The notes beneath the pieces are model-generated. The model saw nothing but the letters and a program-made list of their open reading frames with translations. It was not told the origin of the DNA and made no database searches. A stretch of DNA of 64,000 nucleotides, from positions 199,668 to 263,667 of the forward strand of contig DASYDW010000010.1 in NCBI GenBank assembly GCA_036499395.1, written 5' to 3'. The DNA is from Pirellulales bacterium (lineage in GTDB: Bacteria; Planctomycetota; Planctomycetia; Pirellulales; JACPPG01). The translations under genes and the position numbers were made by a program. Positions 1-9,100 of this stretch are shown in pieces (the first letter of the stretch is position 1; each line of letters starts with the position of its first letter).

Positions 1-1
1 C

Positions 2-487
2 ATACGCGAGGGAAGGCTCTCTGATTTCGAAGCCGAAGGAGCGCTGGGACTGCTGGCCGTGTTCAACGCGCTGGGGCGCATCACCTGGGGTTGGGTTTCA
101 CAGCGTTTGGGAGCACGGCGCACGCTGGTACTGATTTCGCTGCTGCAGGCCGCGATGGTGTTGGCGCTCGTCGAAATGGGCTCGAAGGTCTGGACGCTCG
201 AAGTGGCCGCCTGTTGGGTTGGCTTTCATTTCGGCGGCAACCTGGCGCTATTCCCGCTGCTGACGGCCGAATATTTCGGCACGCGGCATTTGGGAGCCAA
301 CTACGGGATGATGTTCACCGGTTACGGCCTGGGCGGAGTCGCCGGACCGATGCTGGCCGGAAGCGTGTGGGACGTGCTCGGCTCGTATCGCTGGGCCTAC
401 CTGCCGGCCGCCGCCGCGTGCCTGGTGGCGATGGGTTTGGCGCTGGTGGTAAGACCGCCACGGCCGAACATCCCGTCGCCTACTTGA
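2..487 (+). CDS. MFS transporter, OxlT-like (oxalate/formate antiporter type), C-terminal part
   Basis: The 5' end lies outside the window; the frame is open from base 2 to a TGA at 485-487. About 161 C-terminal residues are visible with several hydrophobic segments. 'GRITWGWVSQRLG' fits the inter-helix loop of the Major Facilitator Superfamily, and 'ALFPLLTAEYFGTRHLGANYG' followed by 'GYGLGGVAGPMLAG' closely resembles the second half of oxalate:formate antiporters. Family knowledge: these inner-membrane carriers exchange oxalate for formate or a related monocarboxylate. The gene converges on an oxalate decarboxylase-like gene with an 8-bp tail overlap, which supports (by inference) an oxalate role. 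Another monocarboxylate MFS carrier cannot be excluded because the substrate-binding half is missing. Confidence 0.75.
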   Translation: MREGRLSDFEAEGALGLLAVFNALGRITWGWVSQRLGARRTLVLISLLQAAMVLALVEMGSKVWTLEVAACWVGFHFGGNLALFPLLTAEYFGTRHLGANYGMMFTGYGLGGVAGPMLAGSVWDVLGSYRWAYLPAAAACLVAMGLALVVRPPRPNIPSPT

Positions 488-1670
488 TCTCGCGCTCGCT
501 CTGCTTCGGTGGGCCCGGCGGGCCGATGAACACCCGATCTTTCGGGAATTTGTCGAACAGCGCCTCGGGCTTGTTGAAATTCGCAGCCAGCACGTACTTC
601 GGATTGCTGGCGACCCATTGCGACAGGTCGATCGCCTGGTAGTGGCCCGTGTTGAAGGCGATAAGTATGCGAGCTGTTTTAGTGCCGGTATTCTCGATCG
701 AATGGCCGTAGCCCTGCGGGATGTAACCGACGTCCCCTTGGTCAAGTGTTTCGGCGCGGTAGCGGCCGTGCGAGCCGAACATCGCGACGCTTACCTGCCC
801 GTCAATGATGTATTGCCACTCGTCGGCCGTGGGGTGCCAATGCAGCTCGCGCAGGCCGCCGGGCTCGAGATCCAGAATTACGCCAGTCATGGTTTGCGAA
901 ATCGGAAAGCGATCCGCTCCGACGCGCCATTCACGCCCCCCTTTGTAAATCGAGTGCGGCTCCTGCGCCAGCATGCGAAAGCGGTGCGAGTCCGGCGATG
1001 ATTTCAAACCGCCTTGCAGCGGTGGTTGCGGTGCATCGGGTGGGACCGGGCCACGTGCGAAATAGACTTCATCCTTCGGGAAGCCCTCGAACGCCGATTC
1101 GGGCACACCGAAGTTTTTCGCCAGAAGCGCCTTGGGCGTATGCGCCACCCAATCGCTGATGCTGAACGTGCCGAATTCGGAGAAGTAACCGTTGTCGAAG
1201 ATCAATATGAAATGGCAAGGCTGCTTGCCCAGGCATTGAATCGAATGGCCGTGGCCGCGTGGGAAGTACCAGATGTCACCGGGATCGAAGTCGTTGGTTT
1301 GCGAATTGCCTTGCGGATCGACGACCGTGGTACGGCAGCGCCCCTCGACGACGAAGGCCCATTCCGCAGCCGTCGCGTGCCAGTGCAGTTCGCGCATGAC
1401 GCCCGGCTCGAGCCGCATCGAGACGCCGGCAATCCCCTTCGAGATCGGCAACTGCAAAACGGTCGCTTCCTTGCCAAAACTGCCATCCAGCGTCCGCCCG
1501 GCCGATTTTTCGAGCGCGAATTTGAAGGTCGGCAAATCCTTGCCTGAGAGCAACGGATCCGGCACGTTATTCTTGAAAGGAAAGCTACCCTGCGCGTCAG
1601 CCGCATTAACAGCGAGCACGCCCGCAGCGGCAGCCGTACCGAGAAAACCGCGTCGCGTAACGTCGGACAT
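480..1670 (-). CDS. Exported bicupin oxalate decarboxylase
   Basis: 396 residues. An N-terminal Tat-type signal (TRRGFLGTAAAAG) is followed by two cupin domains. Cupin 1 has the metal ligands H96, H98, E103 and H142; cupin 2 has H277, H279, E284 and H323. This is the Mn-binding pattern of the OxdC/OxdD family, which converts oxalate to formate and CO2. The flexible lid that reads SENS in Bacillus subtilis OxdC reads S164-E165-F166-G167 here, so the catalytic glutamate is kept but its neighbours differ. The lid can shift the balance between decarboxylase and oxidase activity, so product specificity is uncertain. The Tat signal places the enzyme outside the cytoplasm. It faces an oxalate/formate-type carrier tail to tail. 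Confidence 0.87.
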   Translation of the reverse strand: MSDVTRRGFLGTAAAAGVLAVNAADAQGSFPFKNNVPDPLLSGKDLPTFKFALEKSAGRTLDGSFGKEATVLQLPISKGIAGVSMRLEPGVMRELHWHATAAEWAFVVEGRCRTTVVDPQGNSQTNDFDPGDIWYFPRGHGHSIQCLGKQPCHFILIFDNGYFSEFGTFSISDWVAHTPKALLAKNFGVPESAFEGFPKDEVYFARGPVPPDAPQPPLQGGLKSSPDSHRFRMLAQEPHSIYKGGREWRVGADRFPISQTMTGVILDLEPGGLRELHWHPTADEWQYIIDGQVSVAMFGSHGRYRAETLDQGDVGYIPQGYGHSIENTGTKTARILIAFNTGHYQAIDLSQWVASNPKYVLAANFNKPEALFDKFPKDRVFIGPPGPPKQSEREIK

Positions 1671-1931
1671 AGCCGGCTCCTTAAGTATTCTTGAGACGTG
1701 ATATCAATAGGTCGGCATTTCGGAACGAAGCGCGCCGGGATTTTGTTTGCGCTTGCGCGGACGGTGTGCAAAGCACCTCAGAATCGTATCGCATGAACTG
1801 GTCGCCGAGCAACTTATCAACGCCCGGCGCGGTGAATCCTGCCTTGTGCGACAAGCCGAATCCGGCCAGAATTACCGCCCGGTCGACGATCGTGTTTGCT
1901 CCTGGGTCGCTCATCGAATACCGACGCTGCT

Positions 1932-2648
1932 ATGACGTTTCGTTTTTTCTGCCTCGCGCTGTTGATTTATAGCTGCGTGAGTGCGACGGCAGGTGGCTGC
2001 TCGGGCTCGAAAGAGACTGGCGATAACGACGGCGCGCTCGACACGCGTCGTTTGCCGCGGGCCGAGGAAGTCCGGGAGGTTTTTGCCAGTCCGGCCAGCA
2101 CGATTTATTTGGCGCGCGAATCGGTGGAAAAGACCATTGCCCAAGTTGGGCAGAAATTTGCCGAGGCCGGCTGGCAGCCATATGCCTCGCCCGTGGCCGC
2201 CCAGGCCGATAAGGTCAACATGCGCATTGCCTCGTACAAAAGGCAATCGCAGGCCGTAACGGTCTTCATAACCGTGGCACCCGCGCAACGGCGCCAGGCC
2301 AGCGTGCAATACGCCGCGGTGAAGCTGCCGTTTGATCTGCCGTTTCCGCCGGACGGAACCAACATCGAATACGATCCCAATCGCCCCCAGTTGTCCTGTC
2401 TGACGGCGCAGCCGGTGGAAAAGTCGCTCGAGCATTTCGATGTCGAACTCGCGCGCTTGGGTTGGTCGGTCTGGCTCCCCAAGCCGGGCGCCACGCGAGT
2501 GAAAGATGGGACGGCCACGGCCTACTACGTACGCGACGGAGCGGCGCCGCTAGAGTTGAAACTCACCCATGGCGAAGACGACATGACGCAGGTGACGATC
2601 AAATCGGTGCCGGCCGAGACGTTGATCAAGGAGAGCGAGGAGCCGTAA
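1932..2648 (+). CDS. Putative lipoprotein of unknown function with internal repeat
   Basis: I chose the ATG at 1932 because it gives a clean type II signal peptide (MTFRFFCLALLIYSC...) ending in the lipobox-like TAGGC; an upstream in-frame start at 1896 would hide it. The mature protein carries two similar units, 'SVEKTIAQVGQKFAEAGWQPY' and 'PVEKSLEHFDVELARLGWSVW', each apparently followed by a beta-rich stretch, so it looks like a duplicated fold. Such proteins are common as hypotheticals in planctomycetes; I know of no function. Its 3' end overlaps the convergent LRR gene by 23 bp. The 261-bp spacer to the divergent oxalate decarboxylase start shows no convincing promoter. Confidence 0.72.
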   Translation: MTFRFFCLALLIYSCVSATAGGCSGSKETGDNDGALDTRRLPRAEEVREVFASPASTIYLARESVEKTIAQVGQKFAEAGWQPYASPVAAQADKVNMRIASYKRQSQAVTVFITVAPAQRRQASVQYAAVKLPFDLPFPPDGTNIEYDPNRPQLSCLTAQPVEKSLEHFDVELARLGWSVWLPKPGATRVKDGTATAYYVRDGAAPLELKLTHGEDDMTQVTIKSVPAETLIKESEEP

Positions 2649-3984
2649 GCTCGCGGCTGAGGCCGTACCACCAGCGCGGCGACGGGTCGGTCTTGACGGC
2701 CAGCGTGGGAATCGCCTGCTTCAGACGCGCCACCCCCTCGGGCGTAACTCGGGTATGACCCAGCGAAAGCTCCTTCAAGCTTGCAAGCGTGGCCAGATGC
2801 ACCAGCCCCGCGTCGCTGATCGCGGTATCTTCCAGCGATAGCTCTTCCAACTCCCCGAGACCGCCGAGCCTTTCAAGTCCCGCGTCGGTAATCTTTGTGC
2901 CATTCAGGTAGAGCCGCTTGAGTGATTTGTGCTCGGCAACTCTTTCGAGCAGCGCGTCATCAACCAGCGGTTGATACGGAAGTCCGATCGTCTCAGGCAT
3001 CGGCGGCAACCCCGGCGCCATTGCGGCCAGTTGCTTGCGCGACTCAGTTGTGAATTGTCCTTCCAGTTGAAAGTCGACATCCCCCTGCTGCCAAAAGCGG
3101 AGATGACTGGCCACAGCCTGCGCGAAGTCTGCTGCGGTCGTTTTGCCAGGGTCACCAAATAGCTTGCGATTACCGGGGCTGACTCCCATATCGAGTTGTC
3201 GATACGGCACGCCATCGAGTGAAGCCATATCCGAGTAAACATGCCTCGCTACTGCATCGAGATCGGGCAACGTCTCGGGCTGAGCAAGCGGGATCTCGAT
3301 ATCCCAAGTCGCATGATGCGTTACTCCGCGTTGGTCGGTGAACTCGGCTTTGCCAAAATCGCCTTGCGGTGTGAAGCCAACCGGTATCCTGACTTTGTCC
3401 GGTGCGGCATCGAAGAAACCCGGTGGCGTTCCACGCGGGACCAGCATAAACCAGCGAACGTCTATCCCCTCGCAATCTACAGAAGCGAGATCGATGGTGA
3501 AGCATCCGGTCCCTTGGGGTGATCCTCGTAAGAGCAGTGCAGGCCCCTCGACGCGTTGGCGACCGAAACTGAACATTTGCCGTTTGATGGGAAATCTTTC
3601 GAGGGTCGTGGGCGTGCCGCGCACGGACGCCAACAAAGCAATTCCTCCTCCTTCGAAGCGCTCGGCGCGATGAATGGCGTACGTGATTCCCATGTGATCT
3701 TCGCGATAGACGGCATTATCGAGCGCGGTCAACTTATCGAAAGCGATCGTGTGCGCGTGCAGCAAATTATCCATTCGCAACGCCCACCACAGTCCGGCCA
3801 CTAGCGCTATCACGGCGGCCGCGGCCATCCAGAAGCGCGACAGGCCGCGGCGTCTGCGTGGAGCTACTGAATGACCAGCCCGTCCGTTGATCCGCCGCAT
3901 GACGTCGGTGGCAATCGACCTCTCGGCGGGCCAGGCATTGCCCAACGACTGCAAGGCCTGCTCGATGCGCGATTCGTTGTTCAT
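2626..3984 (-). CDS. Membrane-anchored leucine-rich-repeat protein, probable anti-sigma partner
   Basis: 452 residues. A short basic cytoplasmic N-terminus (about 1-48) is followed by one membrane helix (about 50-68), a large presumed exported region, and three or four leucine-rich repeats near the C-terminus (about 340-435; 'LKRLYLNGTKITDAGLERL', 'LEELSLEDTAISDAGLVHL', 'LKELSLGHTRVTPEGVARL'). The start codon overlaps the stop of the ECF sigma gene by 4 bp (ATGA), so the pair is probably translationally coupled. That layout is standard for a sigma factor and its membrane-bound anti-sigma factor. I infer that the N-terminus holds the sigma factor and the exported LRR part senses something. A classical zinc-binding HxxxCxxC anti-sigma motif is not visible. 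Confidence 0.75.
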   Translation of the reverse strand: MNNESRIEQALQSLGNAWPAERSIATDVMRRINGRAGHSVAPRRRRGLSRFWMAAAAVIALVAGLWWALRMDNLLHAHTIAFDKLTALDNAVYREDHMGITYAIHRAERFEGGGIALLASVRGTPTTLERFPIKRQMFSFGRQRVEGPALLLRGSPQGTGCFTIDLASVDCEGIDVRWFMLVPRGTPPGFFDAAPDKVRIPVGFTPQGDFGKAEFTDQRGVTHHATWDIEIPLAQPETLPDLDAVARHVYSDMASLDGVPYRQLDMGVSPGNRKLFGDPGKTTAADFAQAVASHLRFWQQGDVDFQLEGQFTTESRKQLAAMAPGLPPMPETIGLPYQPLVDDALLERVAEHKSLKRLYLNGTKITDAGLERLGGLGELEELSLEDTAISDAGLVHLATLASLKELSLGHTRVTPEGVARLKQAIPTLAVKTDPSPRWWYGLSRELTAPRSP

Positions 3985-4502
3985 GATTCCACCTCAACCA
4001 GCCAGGATCGCAATCGTTCGACGGCGCGCGAAAGCTGCTTGGTGACCGTTCCCACGGGCCGACCAAGTGTGGTAGCGATTTCCTGAACCGATCGTCCTTC
4101 GACATGACGTAAGACCATCACGACGTGTTCCTGTTCAGGCAGACGTCCCAAATGCTCGACCAGCGCCCGGTACGGTTCGATCCACTCGGCGGCGTGCGCG
4201 GGAATGGCGTCCGTCAACTCCGTGGTGGGAAGGTTTGATCCCGTCTTGCGGCCCGCGGCCGACGCCTGCCTCCGCGTGATTTGCAGCACCCAGCCGCCAA
4301 AGGACGAAAGATCGCGAAGCTGGGGCAGCTTTTCGTAAGCGATGAGGAATGCCTCTTGCGCTACGTCCTGTGCCGCGTGGAAGTCGTGCAAGATCGCAAA
4401 GGCCGTGAGCGTCGCAGCGCGTTCATAAAGGCGCACAAGCGCCTCAAAGGCCGGGGTTTCGCCCGCCAAGACGGCTTGCACCAATTCTTCGGTCGATCGC
4501 AT
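3981..4502 (-). CDS. ECF-type RNA polymerase sigma factor
   Basis: 173 residues from the chosen ATG at 4502 (an in-frame start at 4571 would add 23 residues with no family match). Region 2 is visible as 'ALVRLYERAATLTAFAIL' and 'AAQDVAQEAFLIAYEKL'. Region 4 is visible as 'RLPEQEHVVMVLRHVEGRS' followed by the helix-turn-helix 'IATTLGRPVGTVTKQLSRA'. Family role: directs RNA polymerase to promoters of a stress or envelope regulon. It overlaps the LRR membrane protein by 4 bp, which probably controls it. No sign of damage. Confidence 0.9.
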   Translation of the reverse strand: MRSTEELVQAVLAGETPAFEALVRLYERAATLTAFAILHDFHAAQDVAQEAFLIAYEKLPQLRDLSSFGGWVLQITRRQASAAGRKTGSNLPTTELTDAIPAHAAEWIEPYRALVEHLGRLPEQEHVVMVLRHVEGRSVQEIATTLGRPVGTVTKQLSRAVERLRSWLVEVES

Positions 4503-4643
4503 GCTCGGCTCTCGTGACTGCTGCACACGTCCGCTGTAAGAAGGAGAGGAGCGGAGCGCGAAATGCGACATGCATTTCAGATTTTTTGCCTTCTGCGGCT
4601 GCTATTGAGCTGCGTTCGTATTGCAGCCTGCCCCCTCACCCTA

Positions 4644-4667
4644 CCCTCTCCCCCGCCGGGGAGAGGG
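4644..4667. repeat. G/C-rich palindrome (REP-like or terminator stem)
   Basis: Perfect 10-bp arms (CCCTCTCCCC and GGGGAGAGGG) around a 4-nt CGCC loop, in the 219-bp gap between the ECF sigma start and the end of the DUF1501 gene. There is no T-run, so a Rho-independent terminator is doubtful. 'CCCTCACCCTACCCTCTCCC'-type strings are common intergenic repeats in many bacteria. Confidence 0.6.
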
Positions 4668-4721
4668 GATTCATAGGCGCGCATTACCGCTCTATCGAAT
4701 CCGCGAAATTAGAAAATGATT

Positions 4722-6170
4722 CTAGGCGACGATTTCGCGGATCACGTGGCCGTGGACATCGGTCAGGCGGAAATCGCGGCCGCCGAAGCGATAGGTGAGC
4801 CGCTCGTGGTTCAGTCCCAGCAGGTGCAGGATCGTGGCATGCAGATCGTGAATGTCGCAGACATTTTCCACTGCTTGAATGCCGACTTCGTCAGTGGCGC
4901 CGTGAATGGTACCGCCGCGGATGCCGCCGCCGGCCAGAAAAACCGAAAAGCCTTCCGGGTGATGATCCCGGCCATCGCGGCCGGCCGAGTGGGGCGTTCG
5001 GCCGAACTCGCCAGCCCAAACGATCAGCGTTTCGTCGAACAGCCCACGTTGCTTCAGGTCGCGAATCAGACCAGCCACGGCCTGGTCCGTATCGAGCGCG
5101 TTCTTTTCATGCCCTTGCTTGAGCGCGCCATGCTGGTCCCAGGTGCCGTTAGACGCACCGGGCGGGCAGGTGATCTCGACGAACCGCACGCCCGCCTCGA
5201 CCAGTCGGCGGGCCCGCAAGCATTGGATGCCGTAGAGCCGTTTCGACGGTATGTCCGAGTCGATGCCGTACAGTTTTTCCGTGGTCGAGGTTTCGCGCGC
5301 CAGATCCAGCACGTCCGGAACCAAGAGCTGCATCCGCGCAGCCATCTCGTAATTCTTGATCGCGCTTTCCACAGCGTCATCGCCGCCGAGCGAACGGGCG
5401 AACGAATCGTCCTGGGCCTTTAATAGCGCGAGCTTGGCCGCCTGCACGCGTGCATCGGCGTCGGCCGGATGAATGTTATCGATCGGCGTGCCGTCGGCGG
5501 CGAACAACGTGGCTTGATAGTTGGCTGGCAGAAAACCACCGGAGAATGTCTCGAGCCCACCGCACGGCACAACGCCAAAGCTCAGTACAACAAAGCCTGG
5601 CAGATTTTCGTTCTCACTGCCGAGTCCGTAAGTCACCCACGAGCCAAGACTCGGCCGGCCGGCATTGTTCACGCCGGTGTGCAGGTGCAATACGCCTGTC
5701 GAATGCAGCGGCAGATCCGCCTTCATCGAGCGAACCACCGCCAGATCGTCAACACACTCGGCAATGTGCGGAAACAACTCGCTCACCGGCATGCCGCACT
5801 GGCCGTGCTGCTTGAATGCCCACGGGCTTTTCAACCATTGCCGATTCCCATTCGCCGTAACATTGGTCGACGTCGTGAAGGGCTGACCGTCAAGCTCGGT
5901 AAGCTTGGGCTTCGGGTCGAACGAATCGACATGTGATACCCCGCCGTCCATGAAGCAGAAAATCACGTTCTTCGCACGCGGCCGGAAATGTGTCGCGGCC
6001 TTAGCCTGCTGCGGACGAACGAGGTTCGTGCCCGCGGCCAGGCCTGACAGCGCCAGTAGGCCAAAGCCATTAGCCGACGTTGTTAGCATCTCGCGCCGAT
6101 TGAGGCGCGCGGGTTGCCGGCCGGGGCAGGCACTGGAGTCGTGATTTATTTTTCGCTCGCGGCGCGTCAT
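4722..6170 (-). CDS. DUF1501 family protein, Tat-exported
   Basis: The ATG at 6170 overlaps the stop of the upstream DUF1549/1553 gene by 4 bp (ATGA), giving 482 residues. A long N-region precedes a twin-arginine signal (LNRREMLTTSANGFGLLALSG). The body has sulfatase/alkaline-phosphatase-superfamily features typical of DUF1501: 'NVIFCFMDGGVSHVDSFDPK', 'MPVSELFPHIAECVDDLAVV', 'WAGEFGRTPHS' and 'GRDHHPEGFSVFLAGGGIRGG'. Biochemical function is unknown. DUF1501 and DUF1549/1553 genes occur as pairs in planctomycetes, often many per genome, so the two products probably act together in the periplasm. It ends with a 'LLGLNHERLTYRFGGRDFRLT' tail common in the family. Confidence 0.9.
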   Translation of the reverse strand: MTRRERKINHDSSACPGRQPARLNRREMLTTSANGFGLLALSGLAAGTNLVRPQQAKAATHFRPRAKNVIFCFMDGGVSHVDSFDPKPKLTELDGQPFTTSTNVTANGNRQWLKSPWAFKQHGQCGMPVSELFPHIAECVDDLAVVRSMKADLPLHSTGVLHLHTGVNNAGRPSLGSWVTYGLGSENENLPGFVVLSFGVVPCGGLETFSGGFLPANYQATLFAADGTPIDNIHPADADARVQAAKLALLKAQDDSFARSLGGDDAVESAIKNYEMAARMQLLVPDVLDLARETSTTEKLYGIDSDIPSKRLYGIQCLRARRLVEAGVRFVEITCPPGASNGTWDQHGALKQGHEKNALDTDQAVAGLIRDLKQRGLFDETLIVWAGEFGRTPHSAGRDGRDHHPEGFSVFLAGGGIRGGTIHGATDEVGIQAVENVCDIHDLHATILHLLGLNHERLTYRFGGRDFRLTDVHGHVIREIVA

Positions 6171-9100
6171 GGGATGTAGATGAACTCTTGCAAGTTGAAA
6201 ATCGTGTGTGCCACGTCGCGCCATACGACGCGGCTTTGCAGCACTTCCGCGGCTGGCACCTGGTAGAGCGCCGCAAACTGCGCGACGGCCTGTTCGAACC
6301 GCTGTCGCTCGTCGTCCCGTGGTGGACGGCTCAACGCGGTTTCGAACGCGGCGTCGATTCGTGCGGCGATCGATGCATCGGAACGCGCAATCAAGCGCGC
6401 CGCCCATTCGTCCGCCTGCCCCAGCACGAAGGGATCGTTCAGCAAGGCGAGCGCCTGGGCCGGGACGTTCGTCACGTCGCGGCGGCCGAGTGCGACCTTG
6501 CCACCGGGAAAGTCAAACGCACTCAGGAATTTGGGCGATTCCATCAGATTGTTCTTAATGTAGACGCTGCGTCGGCCATGGCCGTCGAGCGGACCAGGGA
6601 ATAGACGCCGGTCGGCATTTTCTTTTTCACGGTAGGGCTGAATGCTCATGCCGAACAGTGTGCGGTCCAGCCGGCCACTGGTCGCCAGAATCGCATCGCG
6701 GATGGATTCGGCCTGCATCCGCCGCGCGGGGTAATGACCCAGCAAACGATTCTGCGGGTCGATCTCCTCCGCGGCCGCAGCCGGTTGATCGGCGGAGCAA
6801 AAAGTGCGCGACAACACCAGCTCGCGGATCAGCCGTTTCAGCGACCAGCCCTCTTCGACGAACTGGGACGCCAGGTAATCGAGCAGTTCGGGATGCGAAG
6901 GCAAGTCGCCGACATGGCCAAAGTCATCGACCGTACGAACGATGCCGGCGCCAAACAGATGATGCCACACGCGATTCACAATCACGCGTGCCGTCAGCGG
7001 GTTGGTGGGACTGGCAATTCGCTCGGCCACCTGCATCCGGCCACTCCCCTCGGTGACGAATGGCTCGTCCGGCGACGAAATCGCTTCGAGATAATGCCGC
7101 GTGACGGGCGTACCGGGTCGTGTGCAGTCGCCGCGGACCAGCACCGGTTGTGAAAAGCCCGGCCCACAATCGGCCAACCCAGGCACGACTCGTGGCAGTG
7201 CGAGCGACGCCTCGGCCTGGCGATATTCGGCCACCAGCGCGGCCAATCGCTCGCTGCCGGCCACGGAGTTCGTCAACAGGCCCGCGCGAACCAGGGCATC
7301 GAGCCAACGCACATCGTCGTCCGTGGCACCGTCGTCGCTCCAATTGCGAATCGCGGCGCCGATCACCGCCGCATAGCGCGCCGGCAAAGCGCCAACTTCA
7401 ACGACTATGTCCTTCGCGTCAGAGGTCGCGGCAAACAGCGGACGCATGTGTGACAGTTCCGCCTTGGGCGGATCGTCGCAGTCATGCATGACGACGCGCG
7501 TAAGGCCGAAATACGAGCGAGGGTTTTCGGCCGCCTTCTCCCACGGAAACTTGTAGTTCTCCTTGTCCCCCCCCAGCGCGCTCAGTTGATCGGGAAACTT
7601 CGGGTTGTCGAACATCGTCATCAGTTCGGCATACGTCCGCAGGCTGTCGTAATTCTCGGGGGGCGAAAACGTGATCCAGTACAATTCGCCGCTGGTGAGC
7701 GCTTTGTAATTCTTGTAATTGAGTTGACAGTTGTTCGAGACCAGCCTGAGGGCACTGCTGCGCTGGCCGAGGACTTGAAAACTGATCTGTTTGCGCTGCC
7801 CCGCGAGAACTGGCGAACGCAACGTCCCGTTCAGCTTGTCGGAAAGTGTGTTCGTATACAGTCCGGCCGGTAACACGGCTCGCACAATTGTTTCGCCTTC
7901 AGGTTGCAGCGAAAAGTCGCCGCTGCGACTTCCGGCATCGCGCAACGCGTGCCCACCGATTTGCCAGTCGCTCGCATTTCCCTTGTCAGGGCGATCCGCC
8001 CGAAAGTCGGCGTAGGTCGTGAATTGCGACGCATTGGCTGCACCGCGCTCGGCGTCTTCCTTCGTATACCAGGCGGCCAGATCGGACCAACTGGTGGGCG
8101 TCGCTGCCACAGGCGGCGCTACCGTGCCAGCCGCAGGCGAAGCGTCGGCTGGCGCCGCTGCCGGAGCGACCTTGGCGTTGATCATCGCGCGCCACGGCTC
8201 GAAGACCTCTTCGCGCGGCGCTTTTTCGACCGCCAGCACGGCCGACCATTTCTCCAGTCGCTGCAGATCAAGCGATGCCGCGTCCGGGCTAGCCGGTTGA
8301 TTCAGGCGTTTGGCCTGGGCCGCTTGCATGTAGCTGGCCACTTGCGCGGCGTCGCGCTGCCAGGCATCGGCCAGTTCGCGTCGCAACGTGATTTTGATCT
8401 CGCGCAGCCGGGCGATCGGTTCGGCATTTACCGCCGGCGTATCGATCGTGTGCGCCACTTCCCGGCTGCTGCGCAGGATGCCGAGCAGGGCGTAATAGTC
8501 CTCGGTCGAGACGGCGTCGAGCTTGTGATTATGACAGCGGGCGCAAGCCACGGTCGTCGCTTGAAACGCCTTGCTCAGCGTGTCGATCTGATTGTCCGCC
8601 AAGTCATAGCCGATCTGCGGCAGGCTGATGCAATCGTCGTGATTCGCCTCGCCAAAGCGATAGAACGCCGTACCGATGACAGACTCGTTGAATTGCTCGC
8701 GCTGGTTAATGCGCGGCGTCGATAACAGGTCACCAGCGATGTGCTCGCGCACCAACTGATCGTACGGCACATCATCGTTCAGCGCGCGAATCAGGTAATC
8801 GCGATATCGCCAGGCATGATGCACCTCGTAGTTCCATTCATTGCCGTGCGTCTCCGAAAATCGCACCACGTCCATCCAGTGCCGGGCGAAGCGCTCGCCA
8901 AAGTGCGGCGAAGCCAGCAGCGATTCGACAAATCGCTCGAGCGCCACTTGCCGGGACGCCGACGAGGTCGGCGCCGCCTCCCAGGCCTGCAAGAACTCTG
9001 CGACTTGCTCGGCCGTCGGCGGCAAGCCGGTCAATACGATCGTCAAGCGGCGCACGAGCGTGCGCGGATCGGCCAGCGCCGCAGGTGTTAAACCTTGGGC

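Noticed and set aside
1681..1914. 77-codon minus-strand frame directly upstream of the oxalate decarboxylase
   Set aside because: The codon pattern is plausible in its first half, but there is no motif, no ribosome site and no recognised family; it fills a divergent promoter gap. Left out as unproven.
5450..5936. Long plus-strand frames opposite the DUF1501 and DUF1553 genes
   Set aside because: They are antisense shadows caused by high GC at third codon positions; the minus-strand products have clear families.
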